NCBI GenBank assembly: GCA_002351705.1
Contig: DEHC01000060.1
Location: forward strand, 1-33,311
Length of the DNA stretch: 33,311 bases
DNA from: Gammaproteobacteria bacterium UBA2810
GTDB taxonomy: Bacteria; Pseudomonadota; Gammaproteobacteria; Enterobacterales; Succinivibrionaceae
Reading direction: 5' to 3'
The first letter of the stretch is position 1, and every line of letters starts with the position of its first letter. Below are positions 8,477 through 16,628 of the stretch, in pieces. The position numbers and the translations under genes are program-made. A model generated the notes under the pieces. That model was not told the DNA's origin, searched no databases, and saw only the letters and a list, made by a program, of their open reading frames with translations.

Positions 8477-8655
8477 CCTGGAGCTGTCTCCTGCGGAAAC
8501 GGCCCTTTGTCCTGACTTCCGGGAAAACGAACTCTGTGCCGGCCTGCCCGCGAAACACTGAAGAAGTTCGGCAGCTCCCCGCGGTGCCTCTCCTGAGGAG
8601 CGCTGTTTGAAACAATGGGTTACAATTACGCCAAAGACTTCCAAGAGGAAAGGAC

Positions 8656-8871
8656 ATGCTCAGCGAACACGATTTTGACGAAATAGACCGTTCGGTAGAT
8701 TCACTTGAGAACAGAATCAGACAGCTTGAGTCCGAGAACGCCGGACTTAAGGATCAGATCAGAAGCCTGAAGGACGAGAACGACACCATGAAGGCCCGAT
8801 TCAACTACTGGCACGGCCGTCTCGAGACCGTCATCCAGAAGATGAGCATCACCGTCACTTCCGAAAACTGA
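8656..8871 (+). CDS. Small ZapB-like coiled-coil protein
   Basis: This 71-aa acidic protein is almost entirely a predicted coiled coil, with leucine/isoleucine heptads from about residue 13 to 60 (the SLENRIRQLE, SENAGLKDQI and SLKDEND segments). Length and composition fit ZapB or the similar small coiled-coil proteins of gammaproteobacteria (TIGR02449-like), which associate with the division machinery. The start follows AGAGGAAAGG. Its 3' end overlaps the convergent TusB-like gene by 17 nt. The function is inferred from shape only; any short coiled coil would look alike. Confidence 0.6.
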   Translation: MLSEHDFDEIDRSVDSLENRIRQLESENAGLKDQIRSLKDENDTMKARFNYWHGRLETVIQKMSITVTSEN

Positions 8872-9112
8872 ACACCGGCAGCCCGGGCATGAGAGCAGCA
8901 AGCGCATCCTGCCCGAGCTCCTCCCCCTCCATGCCTTCCAGAGTGCAGATGCCCGGACCGGCAAGACGGAAGAGCGTATATTTTCCCCTAGCCTGAGAGG
9001 CGCCGGGCAGCAGGGCCGTCCTGATGACGGCTACGTCACCCGCACGGCAGAGCCTCCCGCACGTCTCCATGTCAGACGGTTCTCCCAGAAGAAAGAGGAC
9101 GCTCACCAGCAC
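8855..9112 (-). CDS. Small protein, possibly TusB/DsrH-like
   Basis: The 85-aa product is the last member of the argS operon, 6 nt after rraA. There is no ATG at the start: a GTG at 9112 or 9106 follows AGGAAG, and 9106 has the better spacing. The layout resembles TusB/DsrH: a short strand, CGRLCRAGDVAVIRTALLPG matching the family pattern of a helix followed by a GD-containing strand, and a C-terminal PVFSF strand. TusB is one of three subunits of the TusBCD sulfur relay for 2-thiouridine in tRNA. No tusC or tusD is nearby, so the family call is tentative. Good operon spacing argues that the gene is real. It overlaps the convergent coiled-coil gene by 17 nt. Confidence 0.5.
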   Translation of the reverse strand: MLVSVLFLLGEPSDMETCGRLCRAGDVAVIRTALLPGASQARGKYTLFRLAGPGICTLEGMEGEELGQDALAALMPGLPVFSFRK

Positions 9113-9118
9113 CTTCCT

Positions 9119-9616
9119 CTAGCCGATTGACTCATCATCCTCGAGCTCCCGGCCGGAGACCACGATGCCGGTCTCGTCAGCATAGACAAACATGCCGGGA
9201 CGGAAAGTCACACCGCCGAAACGGACATTCTCCATCGTGTCGCCGCCGTTTCCCTCGTCTGCCCCCATGGGGACGGATCCCAGAGCCTGGATGCCGATGG
9301 ATGTTCTTCTGAGAGAGCTGATTTCCCTCACTGCGCCGAACACGATAATGCCCTCCCACCCGCTGTCATAGGCAGTGCAGGCGATGTCAGCATCTATCAC
9401 GGCGCGGCGCATCGAACCGCCCGCGTCGATGACCAGGACCTTGCCGGTCCCGTCATCCGACAGTGCTGATCTGACAAGCCCGGTTGACTCATAGCAGCTT
9501 ACGGTCACGACCTGGCCGCTGAATGAGGAAGAGCCGCCGAAGCTTCTGAAAACCGGCTCCACGACCTCAACCTCATCCTCATAGAGATCACAAAGTGCCG
9601 AGGTATTGCATTCCAT
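9119..9616 (-). CDS. rraA: Regulator of RNase E activity RraA
   Basis: RraA binds RNase E and reduces its activity, changing mRNA decay. The 165 aa track the E. coli protein (161 aa) throughout: TSALCDLYEDEVEVVEP at the start, FGGSSSFSGQVVTV, the GKVLVIDAGGSMRRAVIDADIA core, GWEGIIVFGAVREI, IGIQALGSVP and the closing VRFGGVTF plus YADETGIVVS. The start codon is 8 nt after cysE ends. The gene lies in one operon with argS, ftsN and cysE, an unusual setting; in E. coli it is next to menA. The partner RNase G is encoded at 18849-20318. Confidence 0.93.
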   Translation of the reverse strand: MECNTSALCDLYEDEVEVVEPVFRSFGGSSSFSGQVVTVSCYESTGLVRSALSDDGTGKVLVIDAGGSMRRAVIDADIACTAYDSGWEGIIVFGAVREISSLRRTSIGIQALGSVPMGADEGNGGDTMENVRFGGVTFRPGMFVYADETGIVVSGRELEDDESIG

Positions 9617-9624
9617 GATTTCAC

Positions 9625-10404
9625 CTAAATCCGCTGGTCCATATCAAACGCCGGATGGTCATCGCTGCACAGGCCGACAATCCGCGCCGGAACTCCGACG
9701 ACAGTAACATGAGGAGGAACGTCCTCAAGCACGACACTGCCTGCTCCGATTTTAACACCCTGTCCGATGTGAATATTACCGAGGATCTTGGCGCCTGCCC
9801 CGATCATCACGTCAGAGGCAATCTTCGGATGGCGGTCGCAGACCTCCTTGCCCGTTCCTCCCAGGGTGACATTGTGCAGGATGGATACGTTGTCACCGAC
9901 GACACTGGTCTCGCCGATGACAATGCCGGATGCGTGATCGAACATCAGGCCGTGTCCCAGCACTGCGGCAGGATGGATGTCGACATTGAACACCTCGGAG
10001 ATCTGGCTCTGGAGGAACAGCGCAAGCTCCCTGCGGTCAAGCTGCCAGAGACGGTGCGCGACGCGGTAGGCCTCAATTGCATGGAATCCCTTGAGATAAA
10101 GAAGAGGGGTGCTGTAAAGCTGGATGGCAGGATCACGCGAAACAACCGCCTCAATGTCCATGCAGGCCGCATCGACCAGCTCATTGCTGCCGCGGTAGGC
10201 AAAGTCGAAGATGTCCCGGAGGTTCATCGGGGAGATGACCGGGCCGCCAAGCTTGTTTGCGAGGACAAACACCAGGGCAGATCCGAGATCCGAGTGGTTC
10301 AGTATGGTCGCATGCAGAAAACTGGCAAGCATCGGCTCCCTGGAGGCCATTTCGGAGGCCTCTTTTCTGATCCTCTCCCAAATCTCAGCGCTGCGGCTAA
10401 CCAT
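9625..10404 (-). CDS. cysE: Serine O-acetyltransferase CysE
   Basis: CysE acetylates L-serine with acetyl-CoA to O-acetylserine, the first step of cysteine synthesis, and is usually inhibited by cysteine. From the ATG at 10404 it is 259 aa. The N-terminal helical domain carries EPMLASFLHATIL and YSTPLLYLKGFHAIEAYR. The left-handed beta-helix follows, with VDIHPAAVLGHGLMFDHASGIVIGE and the HNVTLGGTG and MIGAGAKILGNI turns; catalytic Asp and His are in the FDHASG segment. The C-terminal tail keeps MDMDQ-like residues (FDMDQRI), as in E. coli. The start at 10404 follows GAGG at 5 nt and lies 2 nt after the ftsN stop; the alternative ATG at 10425 would overlap ftsN. Confidence 0.94.
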   Translation of the reverse strand: MVSRSAEIWERIRKEASEMASREPMLASFLHATILNHSDLGSALVFVLANKLGGPVISPMNLRDIFDFAYRGSNELVDAACMDIEAVVSRDPAIQLYSTPLLYLKGFHAIEAYRVAHRLWQLDRRELALFLQSQISEVFNVDIHPAAVLGHGLMFDHASGIVIGETSVVGDNVSILHNVTLGGTGKEVCDRHPKIASDVMIGAGAKILGNIHIGQGVKIGAGSVVLEDVPPHVTVVGVPARIVGLCSDDHPAFDMDQRI

Positions 10405-10406
10405 AC

Positions 10407-11627
10407 TTACCTCGATATTGCACATGCTCCTGCAATCCCTGATGAGACAACGGCCGTGCTGCTCTTTGACGCAGTTGCGGCAGAGCGGTAGGGGCCGAGC
10501 TTTACCCGGTACCAGACCGCCCCTCCTACATTTGCCTGCTGGACAAAGGCCGGTAATCCTCCGGCCCTGAGCTTCGACTTCAGGGCATCAGCCTGCTGCG
10601 CAGTCTTGAATGCCGCGCACTGCAGGAACACCCTGCCGTCTCCTGCCTGCCCCGCAGAGGCACTCTGGGCTGCCTGCTGTTTCTGCGAGGCGGACTTCTC
10701 ACTCTCAATTCTCTTCTGCTCGGCGAGCTTCTGCTCAGCGGCCCTGCGGTCTGCCTCGGCCTTCTTCTGCTCGGCAAGTTTCTGCTCCGCTGCGCGGCGG
10801 TCTGCATCGGCCTTCTTCTGCTCGGCAAGCTTCTGCTCAGCGGCCCTGCGGTCTGCCTCGGCCTTCTTCTGCGCAGCAAGCTTCTGCTCCGCAGCGCGGC
10901 GGTCTGCCTCGGCCTTCTTCTGCTCGGCGAGCTTCTGCTCAGCGGCCCTGCGGTCTGCCTCGGCCTTTCTCTGCTCCGCCAGCCTCCGGCTCTCGCGCTC
11001 TGCATCAGCCTTCCTTGACTCGGCGAGAGCAGCCTCGCTGTCCTTCATCTTCGGAGGACGCTCGACGGTCACCGTCTCTGAGCGGAGCCCGCTCCCGGAC
11101 GGGGCGCTCGGGGATGAGGGAGTGTCATTCAGCACGGTCACTGACTCATCACGCGTGTTGAGGGATCCGTTCAGGATCTCCTGCGCCCTCTTCGCCTCCT
11201 CCTGCTTGTTCTCGCGCCTTACGTCAACGGTGCTGGCAGGCTTGTCCATAATCTCGGCGTTGTGCGGCTTCTGGGTCTTGTCAGCCTTTTTCGGATCGTT
11301 AGTCTCGCCGACAACCTCGTTGCTCTCAAGGAGCTGCATGTAGTCGTACTTCTCCTTCGGACGCTCGGGAGTCTTGGCCTCCTGCTCCTGCTTCGGCTTT
11401 TCGGTTTTCTGCGCGGCAGGCGCAGCCTGATCGCCGGAGCCGCCCTTGAGGAGCCCGCTCCTGCTCGCGAAGAAGAAGACCGCGCAGAGCAGGATAAGCA
11501 CGATGATGGCGAGGAATGTTATGGCATTGCTCTTGCCGCCGCCGCTGCCCTGCGGCCTGCCTCCGCGCCTTCTCGATCTGTTCTTGGGATCAGGCCTGCC
11601 GAAATCGTTAACGTAGTCTCTTGGCAT
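10407..11627 (-). CDS. ftsN: Cell division protein FtsN (SPOR domain, repeat-rich)
   Basis: FtsN triggers septal peptidoglycan synthesis by activating FtsA and FtsQLB-FtsWI and binds denuded glycan through its SPOR domain. The 406 aa show a cytoplasmic tail opening MPRDYVNDF and rich in Arg (E. coli MAQRDYV), one membrane helix (about 35-54), and a periplasmic PKEKYDYMQLLES segment (about 90-102) matching the essential E. coli motif around WRYIKELES. A long charged helix of 17-aa repeats (about 215-310) and a C-terminal SPOR domain (about 330-406) follow; the SPOR domain has one cysteine near each end, as in E. coli. It is longer than E. coli FtsN (319 aa) because of the repeats. It starts 2 nt after argS ends. 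Confidence 0.88.
   Translation of the reverse strand: MPRDYVNDFGRPDPKNRSRRRGGRPQGSGGGKSNAITFLAIIVLILLCAVFFFASRSGLLKGGSGDQAAPAAQKTEKPKQEQEAKTPERPKEKYDYMQLLESNEVVGETNDPKKADKTQKPHNAEIMDKPASTVDVRRENKQEEAKRAQEILNGSLNTRDESVTVLNDTPSSPSAPSGSGLRSETVTVERPPKMKDSEAALAESRKADAERESRRLAEQRKAEADRRAAEQKLAEQKKAEADRRAAEQKLAAQKKAEADRRAAEQKLAEQKKADADRRAAEQKLAEQKKAEADRRAAEQKLAEQKRIESEKSASQKQQAAQSASAGQAGDGRVFLQCAAFKTAQQADALKSKLRAGGLPAFVQQANVGGAVWYRVKLGPYRSAATASKSSTAVVSSGIAGACAISR
10714..10968 (-). repeat. Five 51-bp tandem repeats inside ftsN
   Basis: Five in-frame units of 17 codons encode variants of KAEADRRAAEQKLAEQK, nearly identical at the DNA level with two alternating spellings of the central RRAAE codons. 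Degenerate half-units flank the array. The product would be a long charged helix in the periplasm. Confidence 0.9.
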
Positions 11628-11629
11628 TT

Positions 11630-13372
11630 TTACATCCGCTCAAGAACATTGATGCCGAGAAGAGAGAGTCCGAGCTTCAGCACGCCGGCCACGGCAGCGC
11701 ACAGGGAAAGCCTGCTTGCCCTGACATCATCAGGAACGCCGTCCTTGTTGACCGGACATTTCTCATAGAAGGACATGAACATGCCGCTGAGCTCGTAGAG
11801 GTACGAGCAGAGGATGTTGGGCATCGCCTTGTCCGCAGCCGAGACAACCGCATCGGAGAACAGGGTGAGCTTCTGCGCGAGCTCCTTCTCAATCTCCTCA
11901 CTGAGGATGACCTTTCCCGGAGCCGCCTCACCGGCATTGCGGAAGATTGATCTGATCCTGGTGTAGGCATACTGGAGGTACGGAGCGGTGTTTCCGTCAA
12001 ACGAGAGCATGTTGTCCCAGTCAAAGACGTAGTCAGTTGTCCTGTTCTTCGAGAGATCCGCGTACTTGACCGCACCGACGGCAACCTCGTGGATGACCTT
12101 CTGCTTCTCATCATCTGAGAGATCTGACGCTCTCGACTCAAGGAGCTCTGCCGCCCTGCTCTCTGCCTCGTCGAGGAGCGCGGCAAGCTTCACCGTCCCG
12201 CCGGATCTGGTCTTGAAGGGCCTTCCGTCCTTGCCGAGCATCATGCCGAATGACTCGTGCTCGAAAACCACGTCATCAGGAATATAGCCGGCCATCCTCG
12301 CTATCTCCCAGGCCTGAAGCAGGTGCTGGTGCTGGCGGGAGTCAACGAAATACAGGACTCTCTTCGCACCGAAATGCTCGACGCGGTACTTGGCGCAGGC
12401 AATGTCGGTCGTGGTATAGAGGTATCCGCCGTCGCTCTTCCTGATGATGACAGCCATCGGCTTGCCGTCCTTGCCCTCCCAGTCCTTGAGGAACACCACG
12501 TCGGCGCCCTCGCTCTTCACTGCAAGGCCCTTCTTCTGCAGATCAGCGACGACTTCAGGCAGCATGGGGTTGTACATGCTCTCCCCCATGACGTCGGAGG
12601 GCTTCAGGCTTACGTTCATCCTGTCGTAGATTCTCTGGTTCTGCGCCATGGTCATGTCAACGAGCTTCTTCCACATGCGGCGGCAGTAATCGTCACCGCC
12701 CTGCAGGCGCACTACATAGCCTCTCGCCTTCTCGGCAAATGCCGGATCCTCGTCATACTCCTTCTTCGCGGCGCGGTAGAAGGCCTCGAAGTCGCTGAGG
12801 TCAAGATCAGCCCCGCTCTCGTTCTCCATCTTCTCCAGGTAGGCGATGAGCATGCCGAACTGGGTTCCCCAGTCGCCGATATGGTTAGCCCTGACCACCT
12901 TGTTGCCGAGGAACTCGAGCATCCTCGCGCAGGCGTCTCCGATGACCGTTGATCTGATATGGTGGACGGCCATCTCCTTCGCCACATTCGGTGATGAATA
13001 GTCGCATACGACAGTAACGGGGCTCGCGGTCTTCGCGACGCCGAACCTTCCGCCGTCCGAGAGCATCGACTCGATACGGCTCCCAAGATAGCCGGCGTTG
13101 ACATAGAAATTTATGAAGCCGGGGCCTGCTATCTCGATTCTGGCAATTCTGTCACTCTTGGGAAGAGCTGCGACAAGCTTCTCCGCGGCATCGCGCGGTG
13201 CAAGTCCCATGGGCTTTCTGAGAAGCATGGCGATGTTTGAGGCGTAATCGCCGTGAGTCTTGTCCTTTGAGGCCTCAACCATGATCTTCGGAACGAAGTC
13301 AGCCGGAATGGCACCGGCTGATTTGAGACCGTCAACACCCTGCAGAAGAAGAGACTGAATATACTGTTTCAT
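11630..13372 (-). CDS. argS: Arginyl-tRNA synthetase
   Basis: Class I ArgRS charges tRNA-Arg. At 580 aa it matches E. coli (577 aa). The N-terminal Add1 domain is followed by DYSSPNVAKEMAVHHIRSTVIGD (about 125-147), which contains the HIGH-equivalent HHIRST, and by NHIGDWGTQFGMLI. The catalytic core continues with YTTTDIACAKYR and FGMMLGKDGRPFKTRSGGTVKL, and the anticodon-binding domain has FDGNTAPYLQYAYTRIRSI; the C-terminus ends GLSLLGINVLERM, as in the family. It leads a five-gene operon with ftsN, cysE, rraA and the TusB-like gene, all with gaps of 8 nt or less. Expression is probably from the promoter at 13405-13433. Confidence 0.97.
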   Translation of the reverse strand: MKQYIQSLLLQGVDGLKSAGAIPADFVPKIMVEASKDKTHGDYASNIAMLLRKPMGLAPRDAAEKLVAALPKSDRIARIEIAGPGFINFYVNAGYLGSRIESMLSDGGRFGVAKTASPVTVVCDYSSPNVAKEMAVHHIRSTVIGDACARMLEFLGNKVVRANHIGDWGTQFGMLIAYLEKMENESGADLDLSDFEAFYRAAKKEYDEDPAFAEKARGYVVRLQGGDDYCRRMWKKLVDMTMAQNQRIYDRMNVSLKPSDVMGESMYNPMLPEVVADLQKKGLAVKSEGADVVFLKDWEGKDGKPMAVIIRKSDGGYLYTTTDIACAKYRVEHFGAKRVLYFVDSRQHQHLLQAWEIARMAGYIPDDVVFEHESFGMMLGKDGRPFKTRSGGTVKLAALLDEAESRAAELLESRASDLSDDEKQKVIHEVAVGAVKYADLSKNRTTDYVFDWDNMLSFDGNTAPYLQYAYTRIRSIFRNAGEAAPGKVILSEEIEKELAQKLTLFSDAVVSAADKAMPNILCSYLYELSGMFMSFYEKCPVNKDGVPDDVRASRLSLCAAVAGVLKLGLSLLGINVLERM

Positions 13373-13404
13373 TTGCTGTATCTGAACCGAAAAAAATTAC
13401 TGAT

Positions 13405-13433
13405 ATTCTAACACGAGGACGGCAGGCTTGAAA
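13405..13433 (-). promoter_or_regulatory. Probable promoter of the argS operon
   Basis: On the minus strand the extended -10 TGTTAGAAT covers 13413-13405. A weak -35 (TTTCAA) lies 17 nt upstream at 13433-13428. It is about 33 nt before the argS start. Confidence 0.5.
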
Positions 13434-13440
13434 CGTGTCA

Positions 13441-13480
13441 CAAAAACGCAAAAAGCCGGCCGGGTGACCCCGGCCGGCTT
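13441..13480 (-). terminator. Terminator of malS
   Basis: The 12-bp perfect stem AAGCCGGCCGGG/CCCGGCCGGCTT (13453-13480) has a 4-nt loop. The minus strand then runs TTTTGCGTTTTTG. Confidence 0.93.
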
Positions 13481-13516
13481 GATTTTCCCACTGTTCCGGA
13501 CGTGCCGGATCAGGCT

Positions 13517-15688
13517 CTATTTCTCGTCAGGCCTGTTGCCTGCGAACACGATGACAACCTTGTCGTCACCCTTTGCCCTCTCGAAGGCGTAGGGCTTCTG
13601 GCTGAGCTGCCTGTGGGTGCCCTCGGCGATGGCCGGATGGCGGTTTCTGAAGTTGAGGACCCTGCTCCAGTGCTTGACGAGGTCTGCCTTCGGGCCTGAC
13701 TCAATCTCCTTCCAGTTCATGTCGGAGCGGAGAGCCTGGTCAGGATAGCCGCCATCCTTCATCAGGCCGCGGCCGGACTCGTCGCCGTAGTAGATCTGGA
13801 CCTGGCCGGGCAGCATGAGGAAGCTGTTGGCGACCCTCTTCTGCAGCGCGATGTTCTTGTAGTCTCCCCAGAAGAGCTTGACGTCATGAGAGGAGATATA
13901 GGAAAGGACGTTGAATCCCGGAACAGCGGAGACATTCTTCGCGAAGGTCTCGTAGGTCTTCTCGGCATCGCTCATGCAGAGCGCGCCGTTAAGGGCGTCG
14001 TTCTTCGCGTAGTCGAAGTTGATGAGCGAGTCGAAGTGCCCCTTCGCGTACCAAACGTCTTTCGGGTTCGAGACGCCGTAGTCCCAGATCTCGCCTACGG
14101 TGAAGAACTTATTGTCATCGAGGACCTTATCGGGGTTGTTCTTTTTCCACTCCTCGAATGCCTTTGACGATGCGTCCTTGAGCTTCGCCCAGGCCTCGGG
14201 CTCGATGTGCTTAACGGTGTCGCAGCGGAAGCCGTCAACGCCGAAGCGCCTTACCCAGTCGCTCTGCCAGCTTACGAGGTAGTCAACCACGGTCGCGTCC
14301 TTGAGGGGCTTTGCCCTGGTGTCCTTCTTGTTCTTGAGGAACACCGGAAGATCCACCTTCTTCTGCGACTCGGTCAGGAAGTCAGGAAGCCCTCCGACCT
14401 GCATGGTCTGGTCATCGGTGCCGCCGGCGGTGTAGCCCGGGAAGCCTGCCCTTACCCAGTCTCCGCCCCACCAGTCCTTCCAGCCCCAGCTCTGCCAGTC
14501 GATGTTGCCGGAGACCGACTGCCAGCTGCCGTAAAGCCCGGACGGCTTCCAGTCAATCCACTTCTCGGGGAGGGACTTCTGGACCTGCTCGGTAACCAGA
14601 CCCTTGAGGCCGAAGTCCTGGATATCGGCAAGGGAGATGTGTCCAGGATGGTTCATGACGGTGTCAACGAGGATCCTGATGCCGCGCTTGTGCGCCTCGT
14701 CTATCATCTCCCTGAACTCATCCTCGGTGCCGAGGTTGGGATCAAGCTTTGTGAAGTCAGATGCCCAGTAGCCGTGATAGCCGTAGAACGGCCAGGTCTT
14801 TGCCTCAGGGGTGCTGCCGCTGTTCGGATCCGGGTTGTTCACATCGCCGCCGCCGATGAAGCCGTGGGTCTGCTCGACAATCGGTGTAATCCAGATGGTG
14901 TTGACGCCGAGGCTCTTGATGTAGTCGAGCTTCTCGGTGATTCCCTTGAAGTCTCCGCCGTGCCAGGTTCCGATCTCGTCCTTGCCGTCCTTGTGGCGCC
15001 CGAAGGAGTTGTCGTTCGAGGGATTGCCGTTGTAGAAGCGATCGGTCATGATGAAGTAGACAATCGCATTGTCCCAGTCAAAGGGACGTACCCTGTTCTC
15101 GTCTCCCTTTGCCTCGAGCATCAGGATGCCCTCGGAGTCAGGAGCAGGCTGCATGGTGACCTTTCCGCCCTTCACCTCTGCCTCTGCTCCGGTGTAGGCG
15201 TCACGGACGACGGTGCCGTCCTTCCAGGAGGAGCTGACATCAACCTCTACCGGGCCGCCGTCCCAGGACTGGCAGTCAACAGTCGGCAGCGGCCTCTTGA
15301 ACTCGGACTTCTTGGTCGCGCGGAGGACGCTTACCGTGGGAGCCTCGGCGTTCTTGTTGTTGAAGGTGAAGGTATAGGTGCCTGCAAGGAAGATGTTCAC
15401 CTCAAGAGGTGCGTCAGAGCCGGCCTTGAGCGCAACAGGCTCGCCGAACGAGAACTCGGCGCCTGATGAGCCGACCTTTCCGGACTTGGAGCCGAAAACA
15501 ACCTGATGCTTGCCCTTTTTCAGCTCGATGTCCACGGTATACTTGTCGCTGTCCGGAGCAGTCCTCGTGAATGAGGCCCCGTCTACGGCAGCGCCGTCCA
15601 CAACAATCCCGAAATCAGCAGGAAGCTCTGCGGCTCCTGCTGAGAATATTGCTGCCGCGGTAAGAGCAGCGAGAAGATTAAGTTTCAT
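13517..15688 (-). CDS. malS: Periplasmic alpha-amylase, MalS type
   Basis: This secreted GH13 alpha-amylase cleaves maltodextrins. The 723 aa begin with a signal peptide (about 1-19, ending SAGAA). An N-terminal beta-rich region (about 20-200) precedes the catalytic barrel, as in E. coli MalS (676 aa). Conserved regions: DTVMNH (342-347), GFRCDTVKH with nucleophile Asp490, VGEIWD with acid/base Glu533, and YISSHDVKLF with Asp602. Other MalS-like stretches are FYGYHGYWASDF, WDAM-type FDSLINFDY and QIYYGDES. The barrel's Cys489 replaces the usual Val. It is monocistronic, with its own terminator. I could not make out MalT boxes, so regulation is unknown. It fits growth on starch breakdown products. 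Confidence 0.92.
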   Translation of the reverse strand: MKLNLLAALTAAAIFSAGAAELPADFGIVVDGAAVDGASFTRTAPDSDKYTVDIELKKGKHQVVFGSKSGKVGSSGAEFSFGEPVALKAGSDAPLEVNIFLAGTYTFTFNNKNAEAPTVSVLRATKKSEFKRPLPTVDCQSWDGGPVEVDVSSSWKDGTVVRDAYTGAEAEVKGGKVTMQPAPDSEGILMLEAKGDENRVRPFDWDNAIVYFIMTDRFYNGNPSNDNSFGRHKDGKDEIGTWHGGDFKGITEKLDYIKSLGVNTIWITPIVEQTHGFIGGGDVNNPDPNSGSTPEAKTWPFYGYHGYWASDFTKLDPNLGTEDEFREMIDEAHKRGIRILVDTVMNHPGHISLADIQDFGLKGLVTEQVQKSLPEKWIDWKPSGLYGSWQSVSGNIDWQSWGWKDWWGGDWVRAGFPGYTAGGTDDQTMQVGGLPDFLTESQKKVDLPVFLKNKKDTRAKPLKDATVVDYLVSWQSDWVRRFGVDGFRCDTVKHIEPEAWAKLKDASSKAFEEWKKNNPDKVLDDNKFFTVGEIWDYGVSNPKDVWYAKGHFDSLINFDYAKNDALNGALCMSDAEKTYETFAKNVSAVPGFNVLSYISSHDVKLFWGDYKNIALQKRVANSFLMLPGQVQIYYGDESGRGLMKDGGYPDQALRSDMNWKEIESGPKADLVKHWSRVLNFRNRHPAIAEGTHRQLSQKPYAFERAKGDDKVVIVFAGNRPDEK

Positions 15689-15826
15689 AGCGATCGCATC
15701 CCAAAGTATAAGCAGTCTGATTTTAAATCATAGATGCCGCGGTTTCTGAGATCTTTTTCCTGTTTAGGGAAGATCCGCGCCGCCGGATGCGGCCTCATGA
15801 CGAACCTCCCGGAATGAGCGCGCTGC

Positions 15827-15855
15827 TGATATTCTCACGGAATTCGGCTAAAATT
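15827..15855 (+). promoter_or_regulatory. Probable promoter of the L,D-transpeptidase gene
   Basis: CTGATA (15827-15832) and TAAAAT (15850-15855) are 17 nt apart. It predicts a leader of about 95 nt. The divergent malS start is 139 nt away. Confidence 0.45.
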
Positions 15856-15955
15856 CGGCAGCGTCAGGGAGGGCTGCACGCGTCACGGCAAAAACGCGCT
15901 CCAGGGCCTCCCGGGCTTGAAGTGCACCGGCAACGGAGAAACAGTCAGGAAGGAA

Positions 15956-16609
15956 ATGACTCCTTTAAGAATACTCATTGCGGCCTCGGCCGTCATTCTG
16001 CCGCTTCAGTCAGGAGCAGCCCTTATCCACGAGGAGCTTCCGACCAGGATCAGCGAGAGCGGGCTTATCGAGAACACCGCGGAGTCACTCTTCGAGAGCT
16101 CTGCGCTCGTAAAGTACGTTAAGGATGCCGCGGATCATGAGACGGGGCTTGCAATCAGATCGGGAAGGACCATCGATCTCGTTGTCGTGCAGAAGTCCAG
16201 CCACAAGATGGAGCTCATCAAGAACGGCAGGGTCTTCAAAAAATACTGGATCGCCCTCGGCCACAGCCCGCGGGGAAGGAAGCTCATGAGGGGTGACCAG
16301 AAGACCCCCGAGGGCAGGTATATCCTTGACTTCAAGAACAGCGACTCGAACTTCTACAAGTCCGTGCACATCTCCTACCCCAACCAGGATGATCTGAGGC
16401 GCGCCAGGGAGGCCGGGGTTGATCCCGGGAGCATGATAATGATCCACGGCCAGCCGAACAGCATCAGCAGATCATCCGGTGACGACAGCATCGACAGGTT
16501 CGTGCAGCCGATGAACTGGACGAACGGCTGCATAGCTCTGCTCAACAGCGACATGGACGAGTTCTACAGCATGGTGGAGCCCGGCACACCGATAGTCATC
16601 AAGCCCTAG
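15956..16609 (+). CDS. Exported L,D-transpeptidase family protein (YkuD domain)
   Basis: The 217-aa product has a signal peptide (hydrophobic about 5-20, SGAA at the end). A YkuD domain runs from about 70 to the end. The catalytic signature is complete: MIHGQP (His near 164) and, about 30 residues on, WTNGCIALLN with the nucleophile Cys. The segment RGDQKTPEGRYILDF is the conserved substrate-side strand. The short single-domain form without LysM resembles the YafK/DpaA group, which in E. coli releases Lpp from peptidoglycan, but a cross-linking role cannot be excluded. The start at 15956 follows AGGA at 5 nt and opens the signal peptide; an upstream in-frame ATG at 15917 does not. It converges with sprT. 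Confidence 0.85.
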   Translation: MTPLRILIAASAVILPLQSGAALIHEELPTRISESGLIENTAESLFESSALVKYVKDAADHETGLAIRSGRTIDLVVVQKSSHKMELIKNGRVFKKYWIALGHSPRGRKLMRGDQKTPEGRYILDFKNSDSNFYKSVHISYPNQDDLRRAREAGVDPGSMIMIHGQPNSISRSSGDDSIDRFVQPMNWTNGCIALLNSDMDEFYSMVEPGTPIVIKP

Positions 16610-16628
16610 CGCAGGGGAGCGCATCACT

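Noticed and set aside
10714..10968. Regular 51-bp repeats considered as a CRISPR or minisatellite
   Set aside because: They are contiguous, in frame and coding within ftsN, with no spacers or cas genes.
14207..15466. A 419-aa open frame antisense to malS
   Set aside because: It lies wholly within malS, whose catalytic motifs are intact. The translation has the Leu/Val/Gly/Ala-rich composition expected of the complement of GC-rich codons, and no ribosome binding site or domain is visible.
15691..15698. GCGATCGC palindrome next to the malS start
   Set aside because: A single 8-bp site is expected by chance in a GC-rich region and gives no evidence for a repeat family.
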